64,000 bases of DNA from Takakia lepidozioides (GCA_030704615.1 CM060733.1:50220001-50284000), one strand, 5' to 3'. Shown: positions 25,146 to 37,964, counted from the stretch's first letter. Made by a program: numbers and translations. Notes: a model not told the origin generated them from the sequence alone.

Positions 25146-27266
25146 AATTTAAAAAAATCCCTATTAAAATTAGAACAAGGAAAAAATAAACCCTCTGAGT
25201 GCCGCCATATATATAACAACAATATATTATGTGACATCGTTCATATAAATGTTGTACTATAAACATAATATAACATAACTAAGAAGTGGATTAATAATTT
25301 ATATATTCTCATAGTAATCTAAAAGAAGTGAGAAATAAATATAAAATATATCTATAATATAAAATGTTGGGTAATTATTAATTTTTATTAGGTAATTATT
25401 TACTAAAACAAAAACAAAAAAAATGTTTTGCCACATTTTTAATTTTTATTCTTTTGCCACATTGTCTTACACTAACTGAGTATTCAAGGTATTGACATTA
25501 TTTGTGAGTTATCTCAAATAATAATAATAACGTATACTAGGTTGAGTCAGCTTTGGCACAGGAGCAACCACTAGGTTGAGCAAGTCGGTTGCAACTAAAG
25601 CAAATTGATTATGTGCTGTAGGGAGCAGAATTTAAGCCTGGCTTCAATAACCTTCTTGCCCTTCCTTTTTTTATTTCTTTTTTTTAAGGGCCCAATTTAT
25701 CAAATTAAAGGGCATGGGGCCCTTCTCATTAATGACGATATTGGCCTGTCATCAAACTCGATGGATTTTATTTTGTTGAAACAATTTCATAGATATGTCA
25801 TATCTGTTTTTGTCAGCAACATACCATCCTGGAAAGCTATCAAACATGAAATTGTAATGACAGATGATTAGGAATGCCAAAACTTAGTTATATCTAGTAA
25901 CACCCATGTAGCATTTATCACCTCGGCCCTTCAAACTCCAAACCTGATAGGGAGGGTGTAGCATATGGGTAAAGTGACATGCTTGCACCATAACTAGTCT
26001 ATCCCAGGTTGAGAGTTGAGAGGTAAGTATACAATTGTTTTTACGATTCGGATTCGGACGCCAATTCCCTAAGCTTATAATTATCCACCAACATTTTTAT
26101 TTTATTTTAATAGTGAAGGGGGATGGGATCCACCAACATTAATGATCAACAACCCAAATCAAAATTTCAGATATATCATTGCATGAACTTTTCTTTTTTC
26201 TTTATTTTTGCATGAACTGAATGTGCCCACTTACTATAAGAAAAAATGACATACAATTGCCTTGTTTACATATCCATTCCACACACAGTAATTGAGGTCG
26301 AGGAGATGACATAAGGACTGGTCTCTCTAAAATCATGAAAAAAAAAAAAAAAATATGGGTACCAAATTGCAAGTCAGGTACATAAATGTATAGTAGTGTT
26401 GTACAGTCACATAGAGGTGAATATACATTTTACTTTTATTACTTCTGCGAAAATTCAGATGTACCCCCGAAAACCGAGTTTGTGTTCTATTACACAGATC
26501 AGAGCAAATTGTTGTGCCTCTCTCTCACAGTGGGTATGTACACTCTGTGATGGATACAATTCAGTGTTCCATACACATCAAACAAACAAACAAACAACAC
26601 CTGTGTTCGATCAAAATTCAAATACACCAGGTCAATTTATTGAACCGCATGGGCGGCTCACCTGCATACACAGAGTCATGCTCACTATCACCACTTTGTC
26701 AAAATAGTCTTTATATTAGTGTCCTAGTATCCTACATAATCATTATCCAGTCTTCAACCAAAAACACCTCCAAAACCGGGATCAATTATATTACAGTTTA
26801 TAGGGTTGCAATGAAACTTGGAGAAGAGTTGAGGCTTATATCGGTTGCAATGAAAGAGTCTTCTCATAACTTTGGGCGTTCAATGGCTCAACCTGGAGTA
26901 GGTTGTGAGGTCTACGCGGTTAGTGAGAGCGAAGCTCTGGCCACGCGGTTAGTTAAATTTAAAGCAACAATTTGGAAAAACAAACAATTCATTTGTGATC
27001 GGTAAGTCACTAGGGTAGGATCTTCAGTGGTGATGAATAGATGGTCTGGTAGGTTTATCTTCATACTCAGAAGTTCAATAACGTGTTCTTGGATTGACTT
27101 GAGAAAAGTTTGCTGGATTTTTTGATGGATTATTGTGCTAGAATCTGTAGTGATGAGGATAAGGTGAATTGATGTGAGGAATGCCCCGTCCATATGTATA
27201 TTTGGGCCTCCTCTCATTAATTAACAATCCTTCCTAAACCAGACTTGAAAAGATAATTTGGTTTGC
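25146..27266. other. AT-rich intergenic DNA, no gene seen
   Basis: The stretch is A/T homopolymers, short ATA repeats and an A-run at about 26338-26353. Reading frames are short and show no recognisable domain. Confidence 0.5.
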
Positions 27267-27274
27267 ATTATCAT

Positions 27275-27580
27275 CAGCGTTTTTTTTTTTGGCGAATTTT
27301 CGCCAAATGGCGACCTCAAAAAATAGAAAAGAATATTCCGTAGCAAATTCCATGTTTTTTCATGGATGAAATCGCCAGATTTCTCCAAAAAAAGAAAAAA
27401 AAGGATAAATTCGCCGGATATGGATGATATTAATGGATGAAATTATGGATGTGGATGATTCTGTCCTAATTTGAATGGATGAACAGGTTTAGGGTTTAGG
27501 GTTTAGGGTTTAGGCCTAATCTCTGCAAAACTCTGTAGCCACTCGTGTTATTTTTCAAAAACATTTAAAAAAAAACTCTG
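27275..27580. mobile_element. hAT-type MITE, family member 2 (306 bp), with telomere-type repeats
   Basis: The ends are CAGCGTTTTTTTTT and AAAAAAAAACTCTG, flanked by an exact 8-bp duplication ATTATCAT (27267-27274 and 27581-27588). The left inner block ggcgaattttcgccaaatgg can fold back. The right block tagccactcgtgttattttt matches member 1. A (TTTAGGG) run of about four units lies at 27486-27514. Confidence 0.9.
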
Positions 27581-27588
27581 ATTATCAT

Positions 27589-28985
27589 GCCAATAATATA
27601 TGTACCAGTTGATAATTTATACATGTTAATGGGCGATATTGGTTACCACTTGGTCACTATCTATCAGTTTCGAAGAAAGAAAAGAAAGTCACAGTTTTAT
27701 TTTTATTTTTTCTCAAACTAGAATTGAACATGCCGTTTAAAAAGACTAAAATCCATTACACGAAAGAATATTTGGGCCTCATCTCTTTAATTAACAGATG
27801 CATAATGAAAGGAAGGATGGGGCTCTACAAATCCCGTTGTCTATGTGAGCTTGGAACTTAGTTGTTTTTGCCTCTGTCGATGGTCTACATGGGATCCTCA
27901 AGCTTCCCCCTCACTTGGATGACATCTTGCCTCCACCTTCCCTCCTCGTCTCTCTACCCCTTGATGGCTAGATGGTTCCCTAATCATTTCTTCCCCATTT
28001 GTTCTTTATGACACTTCAATTTCTTCTCACATCTTTACACACTTGTAGACCTATGCGCTTGACCCTAGGCAGGGCACATATGCACACCTACAATGCTGCA
28101 TTAATACTTCTTTTCCCCTCACCTATCTCTCAAGAAGATATGGGCTGTTTACGCCGTTTTTTCAATCTTAAAGATTCGTCATTTTGGATGAAAGCAAGTT
28201 ACGGCGACTACATTTTTCTGTCATAGCACGTTTTTTACATGACATAGTTTGATTTTATTGTATCTTCGAGACAAATTTTTATTACACTGATGAAATGGGA
28301 CTCACTCTTATGCTTCCAACTACTACAAGCTCTAATCTATAAATTCTCATTGCGATTGAAGTTGATTTGTTGAAGTATTGGACTTTAGAAAAATCATATA
28401 CAACAGTGTCATAGTCCATAAGAAAATGTGTTATGGACTTTTTGCACTTACTATAGAAAACATATGTGATAGCTAGGACTCATATTAGTATTGCTCTTCT
28501 CTTGAAGATACTAAAGTCATATTGAAAACATTAAAAAAAAAACTTATTTTTATATATTATTATGAGCCTCGAAAAACTGGTTTTTTTATAAAGTACATGA
28601 ATGCATGGAAACAAAGTAAAATAATGGACTTGCTTCACTAAGAGATACATTTCATGTAGATGAACGATAGCCTAAGGGTCACTATGCTATATAATGAAAA
28701 TATAAAATATATAAAATACAATAAAATAATAGAAATAATATTTGCTACTAGGAAAAATAGGAGTAATGTCATAATATCTATTACTGTCAACTTTAGACGG
28801 TTCAGATCTTCCATTATGGATGAATCTAGCAGCTATATCTATCCATAATTATTAAATTAAAATTATGAAAACCCTTGGGACTTCTTGGGAGGCGAGCCTA
28901 TAGACTTTTTTTGAGATCCCGTAGCTTGCTTTCACCCTTCTGTCAGCGACGGCTATTGGCGGCCATGGCTTTAACTGCTCTGTTC
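27589..28985. other. AT-rich intergenic DNA, no gene seen
   Basis: Frames are short and without family resemblance. The last ~120 bp may be the 5' end of the LINE ORF1 remnant that follows. Confidence 0.45.
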
Positions 28986-28989
28986 CTTG

Positions 28990-31523
28990 ACCTATGGCTC
29001 CTCCATCCGGAAGTGTAAGCTTTCCCCCCTTCCTCCTTGGTACTTCTCTCTCTTCTATTCTACTCTTCCCTTCTCTCTTTGGTTTTCACTGCTACTTTTT
29101 CATCTTCTCTATGGCTTCTCATGGTGAACCTTCCCGCCACAACCGTTCGGGTGTTCCCACCAAATCCCGGAATTGGTCAAATTGTTCTTGTGCACAGTTA
29201 ATGGACACCTCCTCTATTTTGGGCTGCCCCCTCTGCTCCCATACCTTTTTCTTCCTACACTGGTATTTCCTCTTGAAAGAAACTGTTGCGCCAGTTTCTG
29301 AATCCGAAATTCTTGCACTTGACATGGAACTTGTCAAATCTCAATCAATGGTGGCAGAGCATGGGATTATTAATCTTCATTTCCCTGGCAGGATAAAAAA
29401 CAATGATTGGGCTCGTTGTTGGATCATTGAGCGTCATCTAGGTGCTGATGGTGGGCTCAAGCATCATTTTTGTCATGACTGGGCATGGGATTTTTCTCTG
29501 TTTCCTTTATTTTGCAAGAGGATCGGCCAAGGCCTTGTAGTCAAATGATCGCTCTAAGTCTCGGGGAAGTCACTTCCAAAAATTTCCAACCGACGTGCAA
29601 AAAAATATAAGGTGCAATTTATTCAGAAAAGATAAAAATTAGAAAAAATTTAAAAGTAATAAAAGGTACATTATATTGTGATCAGGGAATTTAAATTAAT
29701 ATAGGGTCTAAAATAATGACTTACTTTAATTTTTTCTTTAAATTACTATAGGGTTGAGATAATACCTAATGAAAAATTCCAAAAATATATACATATTCTT
29801 AGGGGAAGGATATAGATATTTGTATGTAGCTTACTAATACCTGGCAGCCGCATCATCGTGAGATCAAACCTCTTTTATGTTCGTTTCATTTTTTTTTTTC
29901 CGCCTCATGCACTAAGTTCACTCCCCCCGCTGCGCACAATGAGAAGGAAGGCATGAAGCAGGTGGGGGATATCGCAATAGCTTATTGATCTCCTAAATAG
30001 ACCAACCACACCAGTTATGGTGTTATTAAACTACTTCTCAAAATCTAGAGGACTATTCAAATTCAAATATGATCATACCGACAACAAGTGGATAGATGTA
30101 GACTCAATTATTAGTTCAGTCACTATGACTTTCGATAGAGCGCATAATATTTGTACTTTGAATGCTCATGATGCGAATGCTTTAAATGAATTTATTTCAA
30201 CCAAATAATAATTTTACTTATCTTGTAAGATTTTTTTATTGTATTATTAATATATGGTGTCTAAAATTCGTTTGAAACAAAAAATTATAATTAAAATAGC
30301 ATGCCAAAAATTCACCATATTACAAAATTATGTAATTATAGGGTACTAAAAAATACCCAAAGTAAAAATAATACCCCTTACAAAATACCCATTTATCTCA
30401 CGTGCCCTGTACAAGTGATAGGGAGTGACTTCCCCGGGCTCTAAGTCACATTGCAAAGGTTAGCAACTTATTTGGTCCACCCATTGGGGCCAAAGAGAGG
30501 TCCATCACTAGCAAGCCTCGGATGCTAGCACTCCATTGAGATAGGTGTTTACTTCGGGTCCTACATTAGATACATCAACATTTTTGAATCTGACAACAAT
30601 TGTATACTCAGTGTCGACTCGATGGCTGACCAAGACAATCACATTCGTGACATGTGTCCCTAAATTGTGCTCTTAATGCCTGAAGATGCAAAAATTGATG
30701 AATCCATCAAGTTTCCCATTCTGGATGGCTCTTACATTGTGGTCTCGGTGCAAGAAGAGGTTTTTGATTGTCATTTGTTTCATGTGCAATGGGGGAGGGG
30801 CATGTCAAAGCAGATTGCCCGAAAGCTAAGCCAAGCGAAGCTAAGCGTGCAAGAGAGGACTCCAGGCTTGACGATTCCGCTTCCCGCTCAGCTCCAAGAC
30901 CTCCCTTGTTGCTCTCTCCTGTCACCGCTCCACTGCCCCCATTGACTATGGGAGCTGCTTCTTCCCCTCTAATTTCTTCTAATATCAAACTTGCCTCTCA
31001 AGCGGTCATCCTGCCATCTCATCTCCACACCCCCCCCCCCAACCGAAAAAGTTCGAAGCTAATTTCTTCTCAGCCCGACGCCAACAGAGACGACTGCCTC
31101 CATATCGAACCGCCATTGGTTTCTCAAGTCAGTAAGGACATCCCTCACCTAATGTTGCTCCCTTGCTCCCCACGCTCAAGTTCTTCTCCTATTTCCCATG
31201 CCTCATTTCTTTTCTTCTCTGATGCTAATAACCCCTCTGAAGGGTTTCCCTTTTTCTCACACAACTGCCTCTCTCTCTGTTCCTTCACCAATATCCCTTG
31301 CCCCATTTGGTACCCGGACTCTGGAGAGAGACTTGATAGGGCCTCCGTAGTCGTCACCCTTTTGATCTATGCAGTTCATGACGATGTTTCAAAACTCTTG
31401 CTTACCTCTGATTCTAACATGTTTATGAGCTCTTGGATGAGAGAACATGAAGTTGGCTCAACCCCCGTGAGGCCCGAAACGACGGTTTTGCTTGTAAAAG
31501 TTGCATATTTGAGCCGATGGTGA
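28990..31523 (+). mobile_element. LINE ORF1 remnant (DUF4283-type domain plus CCHC zinc knuckle), interrupted
   Basis: Plus-strand frames carry LINE ORF1 features. Around 29390-29550 a DUF4283-like segment is readable (LGADGGLKHHFCHDWA). After the insertion at 29561-30438 the sequence reads NLFGPPIGAKERSITSKPRM (about 30468-30525), IDESIKFPILDGSYIVVSVQ (about 30691-30750) and then the knuckle GHVKADCPKAK near 30798-30830, followed by a Ser/Pro-rich tail. The order matches plant LINE ORF1 proteins, which bind the element RNA. At least two frameshifts near the knuckle and stops in the middle show it is dead. No ORF2 follows it here. Confidence 0.72.
29561..30438. mobile_element. Mutator-like MITE (878 bp) inserted in the LINE ORF1
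   Basis: It is flanked by an exact 9-bp duplication CTCTAAGTC (29552-29560 and 30439-30447). The ends are inverted: CGGGGAAGTCACTTCC at the left and GGGAGTGACTTCCCCG at the right, with weaker similarity continuing inward for about 45 bp (cgtgcaaa / cgtgagat). The interior is AT-rich. A 63-codon frame at 30017-30208 has no known domain. Confidence 0.8.
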
Positions 31524-31779
31524 CGTCTTTTGGTACACAGAAAAACCCCCCTTGTCAACTACTTGAATGCAAAAGTGATTTGTCAGCAAATATATTAGGG
31601 TTTGAGTGGTAGGGGGTTGGTGGCTACCTGCTCCCGCTTTTCTCTTTTCCTTTCCACGTTTTCTCTCCCATTCTCTCTCTCATGCATGCCTTGCTTTGCT
31701 TTGACCAACCACCCCGGGCTCTAGTCTTGGTCAAATGGCCTAATTTTTTCATATACAGCTCCAACACCTCGCCTAGATG

Positions 31780-32075
31780 AAAAACTGGGTCCACCAACCT
31801 CAGCCAATTCCAATCCGTCATCCAAATCTTATAAAAACCAAATTTTTGGGGCAGACATTAACACCGGGAAAAAATTGGGCCCCACCCGCAAGGGTGACAT
31901 TTTTGCAGATGTGGTCCAATTGGCCCAAATTTTGGCACGCAGGTGCAGGGGTAAGTGGCCACGGTTGTCCGGTCAAATTTTGAAAAATGAAGACATTCAT
32001 CTAATTTTGCAGCAGGGGTCAGTTTTATGATGGAAAGTCAAACTACCTTGCAGGCGTTTAAGGTTAATTAGTTTC
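31780..32075. repeat. Dispersed repeat, copy 2 (partner at 4495-4645)
   Basis: Shared ordered blocks with copy 1 include tgtccggtca, gcaggggtc, tggaaagtcaaa and gcgtttaagg. The part from 31780 to 31930 extends further than the partner and contains ggccccacccgcaagggtg. No coding content is seen. Confidence 0.55.
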
Positions 32076-33626
32076 TACCTTTGATTCAAATCCAAATGTT
32101 GTAAATATTGATACCAAGTGGCAATTGGCTTTGTCACGTCCTCTGTGTGCAAGTAACATAAATATATATGCAATCTACTACATCTTTGGTCATTGATCAT
32201 CTCAAAGGGATATCATTATACTAACATGTAGTACCGAAGTTCAATAGGCAAATATCAAAGTAGGCAAAGAAAGATCCCCATCATATTATTAATCCTTTCT
32301 AGCATTGGACAGATTGTTTTGTTTAAACAATAAAGTCTGTAAGCCATTGTATTTCACTATATCATTTTTTGGCTCTACATTTGTCATTTTCTCAATTGTC
32401 AATGCACCTTCATAGTGTCTAATAGTACCATATGGAGAATCCATGGCCCCACATGTGCCTTTGTAAGGCTTGCATTTCAGTTTGATCAAAAGACCTCCGT
32501 CCCCTTTATTTAAACAAAAGAACAAATAGAATCTAAATTTGGTACATTGAAACAAGACACAAGGATGCAACCTTGAGATAGTGATTCAATGAAAAAAATT
32601 CAAAAAAACATTAATCATCTTATACTTTAGGTCTAATTAATAATAGTAGTGTTCCATTCTCTAACGATGCACAGTCCTGCATTTATGAGAGGGCATGAGC
32701 GACAAATCATGAATTTCATCGAAATTATTGTAAGTCTATGCTCCAATGGCAAAGAGCTTCAAATTTTTGTCTAAGCATTTTGTGGCACTAATTATACTAT
32801 TGAGAATGTTGGCTATTTAGATCTCATCAGTTGTTCTTTTATCAACCCCAAATCCATAATCTGAGCAATAAACCAATTATAACAGCAACTTAACTCTTGA
32901 ACAAAATCTGGAAAATATTTCCACTTTTTTATTTACCACAAATAATTGATTCCTCATTATTTCAAATATGGTGCTAAAAAGTATCCGTAGATATTATCAT
33001 TTATCCAACCACCAACCATCTTGGCTATATAAAGTATTCGTCTTCTATCTTTTAGATTAGAGCAAAAAATATAGTCCATATCCTTGTCCATACCTTGGGA
33101 TTGTAGCTTATGTTTTGCCGCCGAATAACCATATTCCACAGATGCCCAGCCTATTACCTAGCCTACATGAGAGGATACTGTTGTAAATCAGATCCTCAAT
33201 CATGAATTTTTGTAAAGCAGTTGGAGGAGAAACACTCTTGTCAACACTTCGAGCATAATTCATGCTTACCGCATAATTCATGGTGTCACTTCAACCGGAA
33301 GGATTACTGCATTCCATTTGGAAGGTGGACACCGTTTTAGCGGTCATAACCAGGCCAACATGGTTTGCCAACCCTCCCCCAATGACTCGACTGTGCCGTG
33401 TGCCCACATGGAGTAATCAGTTGGGCACAATGGGTGGCAGCAAATAGCACAAGGTAGCCTTGGCCCTAAGCATTGGGCCATAGTAGTTGGAAGATTAATG
33501 CAACGTGCTTCATTGCCTTCCGCTAGGCCCAAGACGCACGCACATTGATGGGACATAACTATGACCTTTTTAGCCCAGGCCATCAAAAAAGTTGAATGGG
33601 TCCAAGCCTGCTGCTATGGAAAAAAC
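32076..33626. other. Intergenic DNA with a LINE-tail-like segment
   Basis: About 32477-32525 (gatcaaaagacctccgtccc followed by an A/T tail) resembles the LINE 3' end at 51400-51475 and may be a solo tail. The rest has no recognisable gene or element end. Confidence 0.4.
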
Positions 33627-33890
33627 ATATATATAAGATATATATATATATATATATATATATGACGCCAACCAAAGTTTGCATAAACAAGGGCCTCTAG
33701 CATATGTAAGGTTAATGGAAATTACGCATAGTTATATATATGACGCCAACCAAAGTTTGCATAAACAAGAGCCTCTAGCATATGTAAGGTTAACAGAAAT
33801 ACGCATGTGTATAATAATGGACACCAACTCAAGTTTGCATAAACAAGAGCCTCTAGCCTATGTAATGTCAATGGAAATACAGTGCAACAA
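33627..33890. repeat. (AT)n microsatellite followed by three 77-78-bp tandem units
   Basis: An (AT)n run at about 33630-33662 leads into units starting at 33662, 33740 and 33817. Each contains gacgccaac, caagtttgcataaacaag, gcctctagc and tatgtaa. All three can be read in one plus-strand frame as HKQxPLAYVR, but the frame has no upstream coding context, so I treat this as a satellite rather than a gene. Confidence 0.8.
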
Positions 33891-34851
33891 TGCAAAAGCC
33901 AATGTAATGTTTGTGGTGGAATGTGGCAATAATCTTCATTGAGATCACAGTAGTGTAAGGGGAATATGCAGAATTATCAAGCAGACCTACCTCACAAGAC
34001 TGGACAAGACTGTCTGTTACTATTAGGACTGATTGTGAGAGTCAAAACAAATTGAGCCCCCCGGCACACATGACACAATACAAAGTCAGAGGATCAAACT
34101 CGTCTTCTGGAATCGATCCTCAGCAAAGTCCTTAGAGATGCATTTTGAACAGTTGTAAAACCCCCACTGTCCTATATTTGAACACAGACGGATGATGGTG
34201 TACCATGCAGACGCCGAATAACAATGCAAGGACACAATTTGTAGCATGGCAATAAGTATCGGAGAACATTGGAATACAAGATACCTTCAAATCTTTTTGC
34301 TATCTAATATCAAAGCTTATCATGGGCCCTAATACACAAAACCACTCTGGGAGGAAGAGGAGACCTGAGACCACAATACTTATCACAATGAAGAAGACAA
34401 AGCAAAAGAGGAAAAAGGTAAACATCATTACTGTAGAAGGGTGTTTACCTCTAAACACTTGTCATATCATCCAGTGTTCTGCTTCAAACCTGAAGTCCAA
34501 ATTGCCCAGTATGACCATAAAACAAGAGGTAGAAAAAGCCTTCAAACTGCCCAAAGTGAACACAAAGCCTAGGTTCCAGTAATCACTACTTGCTGTTTAG
34601 ATGCTGTCCCTCTAATTTAACTACGACCACACTTGAGCTGATGCTCACAGCTGATCCCAATAACCAGAACAAATCAGTGATCACACTGCCAACAGATGTC
34701 CCACTAACAGAGCCCACCCCCAACAGGGACAGTACCCCAAGGGGAAGTGGCTCTTATTTACACTGGTATTGGCCAGAGTCTTCTCGCAATGCAAAGTAAC
34801 CGATCCTGGTTAGAGAGTGCCCAATTGCAGATTGAAGGATTTGACTTGTAT
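33891..34851. other. No confident gene; short frames only
   Basis: Two plus-strand frames (34322-34582, Lys-rich, and 34590-34799) are open but match no family I recognise and lack clear splice partners. The region lies 3' of the minus-strand BZR-domain gene and may include its 3' UTR. Confidence 0.4.
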
Positions 34852-36940
34852 TCACAAACCCTTTTTGGCAGCTTTAGGCTCAATTTTAGCGTGTTCACCC
34901 TGCAAAAACATACACCATAAACTAGATTTGTATAAATCTTTCGCAATGTCAGAAATAAGAATACAGCATGCAAATAAACAACTGACCTCTTGATAACGTA
35001 GCAGTACACAATGCCAAGCTATTGGATTGGGTCCACACTGAATGTTTTTGTACATAGATTTCAAGGTACCCTCTCCTTTAATCTAAAGGGGCCAAAAAGG
35101 AACCTTCAGGAGTCAAGCTGTCCATATGTACACATCTCAGACCAGCAGCCACTTGTCCCTTCCTTTATGTCATGGACTCATTTTCATCTCTGTCTCACCT
35201 TTCCTCCCCTCTAGAGTCTCCCTCCTCCTCTGACAGTTCCAACTTACTTCTTTGTTCCCCTTTCCAACCCTCTCGCTTCCGCCCCCTTCTCCCTCTCTCT
35301 CTTCATCCCTCCCTCTACTGCCCCTTTTCTCCCCCCCTCCTTGCTTGCAACCTGTCTGTCCTCCTTTCCCCCAGAAGGAACCCGCCTCTCCACCTTGGTG
35401 CGATAAGTGGTCCCATCAGGCTCAATGGTCCACCCTGCTTCAGCTGCAAGTTTTCGGAGGACATCATTGATATCAGCACGTGGGGGCAGGCTGTAACCCC
35501 CGTGCTTGCGAAGGCCTGCAAAAATCTTGGTGGTTATGGCCCGCCGCTGTCTTTCCCTCAATTTGGTCTTCTCCTTCTCACTCGTACTGAGCTTAGCCAT
35601 ACTTGAGCTCTCTGATCCCTCCCCCCCTCTAGGTCCCCGATCCTGCATCCATCACCCTCCTCATATTTCTTACCACAGCAGAATAGAATGAGAAGATGGT
35701 AAAACCATGCCGGCATGCATGCGGACCTTCTTTAGCAGAGTTAGGATGTACACAAACTTACTAACACAGGACTGACCAAAGTTGCATCCGGCTTACACAA
35801 GTGAACCATAGCCTTTACACCCCATCCGCAGGCCTTGGAAAATCAGTATATGTACGTATCTTTCTGGTACGAGGTATAGATGCATATAGGAAAAAGTTGA
35901 GGTGGTCAGCATGTACCTTCAGAATCCTGGACAAAAATCTAGTGATATCACAAAGCAAGCTAGTCCAAATTTGACCAAACTACGAACATGTACCCCATGA
36001 ACACCCTAAAATCTCCTTACAATGACGATCATCATTTCCAAAAACTTGCATTACTAAAGCTCTGATTGGCGCTCTAAACCCAATTTCAGATTAAAAAGAA
36101 GCTACATCCTGTATTTGTTAATTTCTTGGGCACTTGCACCACAGAGAATCTCCCAGAGAATATCTGAAGTCAAAAACATAACAGTGTAATGTGTCTTGAG
36201 TGAGATTTGCACAGAAAATTCTGTCACCAGCACAACAAAGTAATTGCTCACCTATAAGGCAAACTATAATATCAACCCTTCAATAATTTAATATTCCACA
36301 AATTGTATACTTGCGGAAATGGTTCTTTCCTTTTAGAGAGAGATAGATGTTATCCATTGGGACAAGTGAGCTTCACAATCTGTAAGGGCAAACTGAGAAT
36401 CTGCACCCTGCAAGTCCTGTTCTGCACTGGTAGGTACCCATAAGACCTGTTCAATCAACACCGGGATATCTAGTGCATGCTCAACACTCAATGAAAATTT
36501 CTCGCTTAAATGGGAACACCCACTCTGTTTTGGGCCCAATTTAACCTCTCAAGATGCCCAATGCTTGCCTGCCATCAACATTATGAAGAGCAACTGAAAA
36601 TTTTCATTCAAGGAAGAGGTTGGAGGCAGACAAGAGAAGAGCTTACCTCTGGCAGAGGCTGGTTGCTCTCCGCAATCTTGGTGTCAGACATGGAGCAGAT
36701 CTGATTGACCCGTAAATCCCCTACCCTGGTCGCTGTGAGTTCGGAGATGCTCTGAAGTGATGTAACCAGTCGACTAAAAATCGCATCAAAGGCAACTTGA
36801 TTCATCGTGTTGGCATCCCATCCTTGCCCTCCACTGTCAACTAGATCGATCAGGAAGGCAATAGGCACCGATTTCCAGGATTCACCGGTCCTAAACTGGG
36901 CAATTATCTCACGTATTTCGACCTTAGCCAGCAATTCACA
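34852..36940 (-). CDS. BZR1/BES1-type DNA-binding domain protein, very short after the domain
   Basis: Minus-strand exons with matching phase: 36940-36647 (98 codons), 35642-35394 (83 codons) and 34899-34852 (15 codons and stop). The middle exon encodes the BZR1 N-terminal domain: [18 protein letters not shown], then [20 protein letters not shown] and EPDGTTYR. This atypical bHLH fold binds DNA E-box or BR-response elements in BZR1/BES1 and in BZR-type beta-amylases (BAM7/8), and EKTKLRER looks closer to the amylase-linked form. The next exon reads [15 protein letters not shown] and stops, so the usual Ser-rich regulatory region or amylase domain is absent. The first listed exon ([20 protein letters not shown]) is joined by phase only and may belong to another gene. 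The true start lies upstream and was not found. If splicing at 35394 is not used, the frame runs to 35244. Confidence 0.6.
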
Positions 36941-37964
36941 CTGTCACTAGTTCCGTTCATTTCACTTCCATGGATTGGCATCCGGGAATATCCGCTAATG
37001 CTCCTCACCTTCGTCTTCTTCGTCAAGTTCACGCTTCACCTGCTTCCATCATTTCATCACCGATTAATGGACTTCCAATATACTCCGCAGATATCTGCCC
37101 CAAGAAACTCGCTGCCGGATTGCCAAACATCACATAAACCATCGCTGATACCAGATCCTAACCAAATTTGCTATGCTACTCCTGCACCAAGAAACTCTTT
37201 ACCTGGATTGCCAAGCCATTTCATCCCTGCCACTTCAGATTCCCGACTTCACCCCAAGAAACAAAGGGACATCCAATGATCTGCATTACGACGTTTCTAA
37301 CCAAAATTGCGCCACCATTCCATCGTCCCAGCACCAAGAAACTCTCAACCGACTTGTCAAACCACTCCACGATCCCGATAACAAGGGGTACCGCAAGATT
37401 GCTCCCCGAGACCGCCACTCTACTCCACCATCCGCATCAGAATCTGACCCAATAATTCACAGAAATCGCGCAACACAAACTGCCGGATGGCATCGCCCAG
37501 CTGTGGAATCCATGTCTTCCTGTGGATCCAGTTCTGGGGGAGCGTGCCTCGGAATCGGGGGTCTATCTATCTAGTGCGCTCCACCTTCTGGTCACCCTGC
37601 TCCCTTCTACGGTTGTTTTGTGTGGCCCGCCTGAGTTCGACTCTCTCTACCGCCCACGCAAAAAATCCCAAACCCTGAACCTGCGAAAAAGACACTTTCG
37701 AGATGCCTGCTCGGATGCCCCCACCGGAGTTCGACTCTAGATCCACAACCCAACTCGGGAGATGAGCTCGACAGTGTAGATTTGATGTTGCAATAAAGCG
37801 ATCGAATGTCATCCACGCTGCGAGGAGCATGATCAGCGTGATTAAGGGTGACCTAATACCTAGCTGCACATATCGATTCTTTTACTGCACTAGCTCGGAT
37901 ATCCCCTGAATTCTCACAGTTTCACAACTCGTGCTGAGAAGTAGAGGCAATCCAGCGATGCCCA
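36941..37964. promoter_or_regulatory. Interval between the BZR-domain gene and the ING gene
   Basis: The two genes diverge, so this ~1-kb interval should hold both 5' regions and missing 5' exon(s) of the minus-strand gene (one candidate ATG at 37816). Three loose repeats starting near 37100, 37188 and 37341 share ccaagaaactc and gattgccaa-type blocks. No clear TATA box was identified. Confidence 0.4.

Noticed and set aside
27486-27514. True telomere end
   Set aside because: Only about four units, enclosed by MITE ends with a perfect 8-bp target duplication.
33662-33890. CRISPR array
   Set aside because: Units are 77-78 bp with no distinct spacers, in a plant genome context. This is an ordinary satellite.
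33679-33942. Repeat protein gene HKQxPLAYVR
   Set aside because: It is three satellite units read in one frame. There is no start context, splice sites or conserved partner.
35172-35606. Plus-strand ORF of 144 codons opposite the BZR exon
   Set aside because: It is antisense to the conserved BZR1 domain exon, and the minus-strand frame has clear family similarity.
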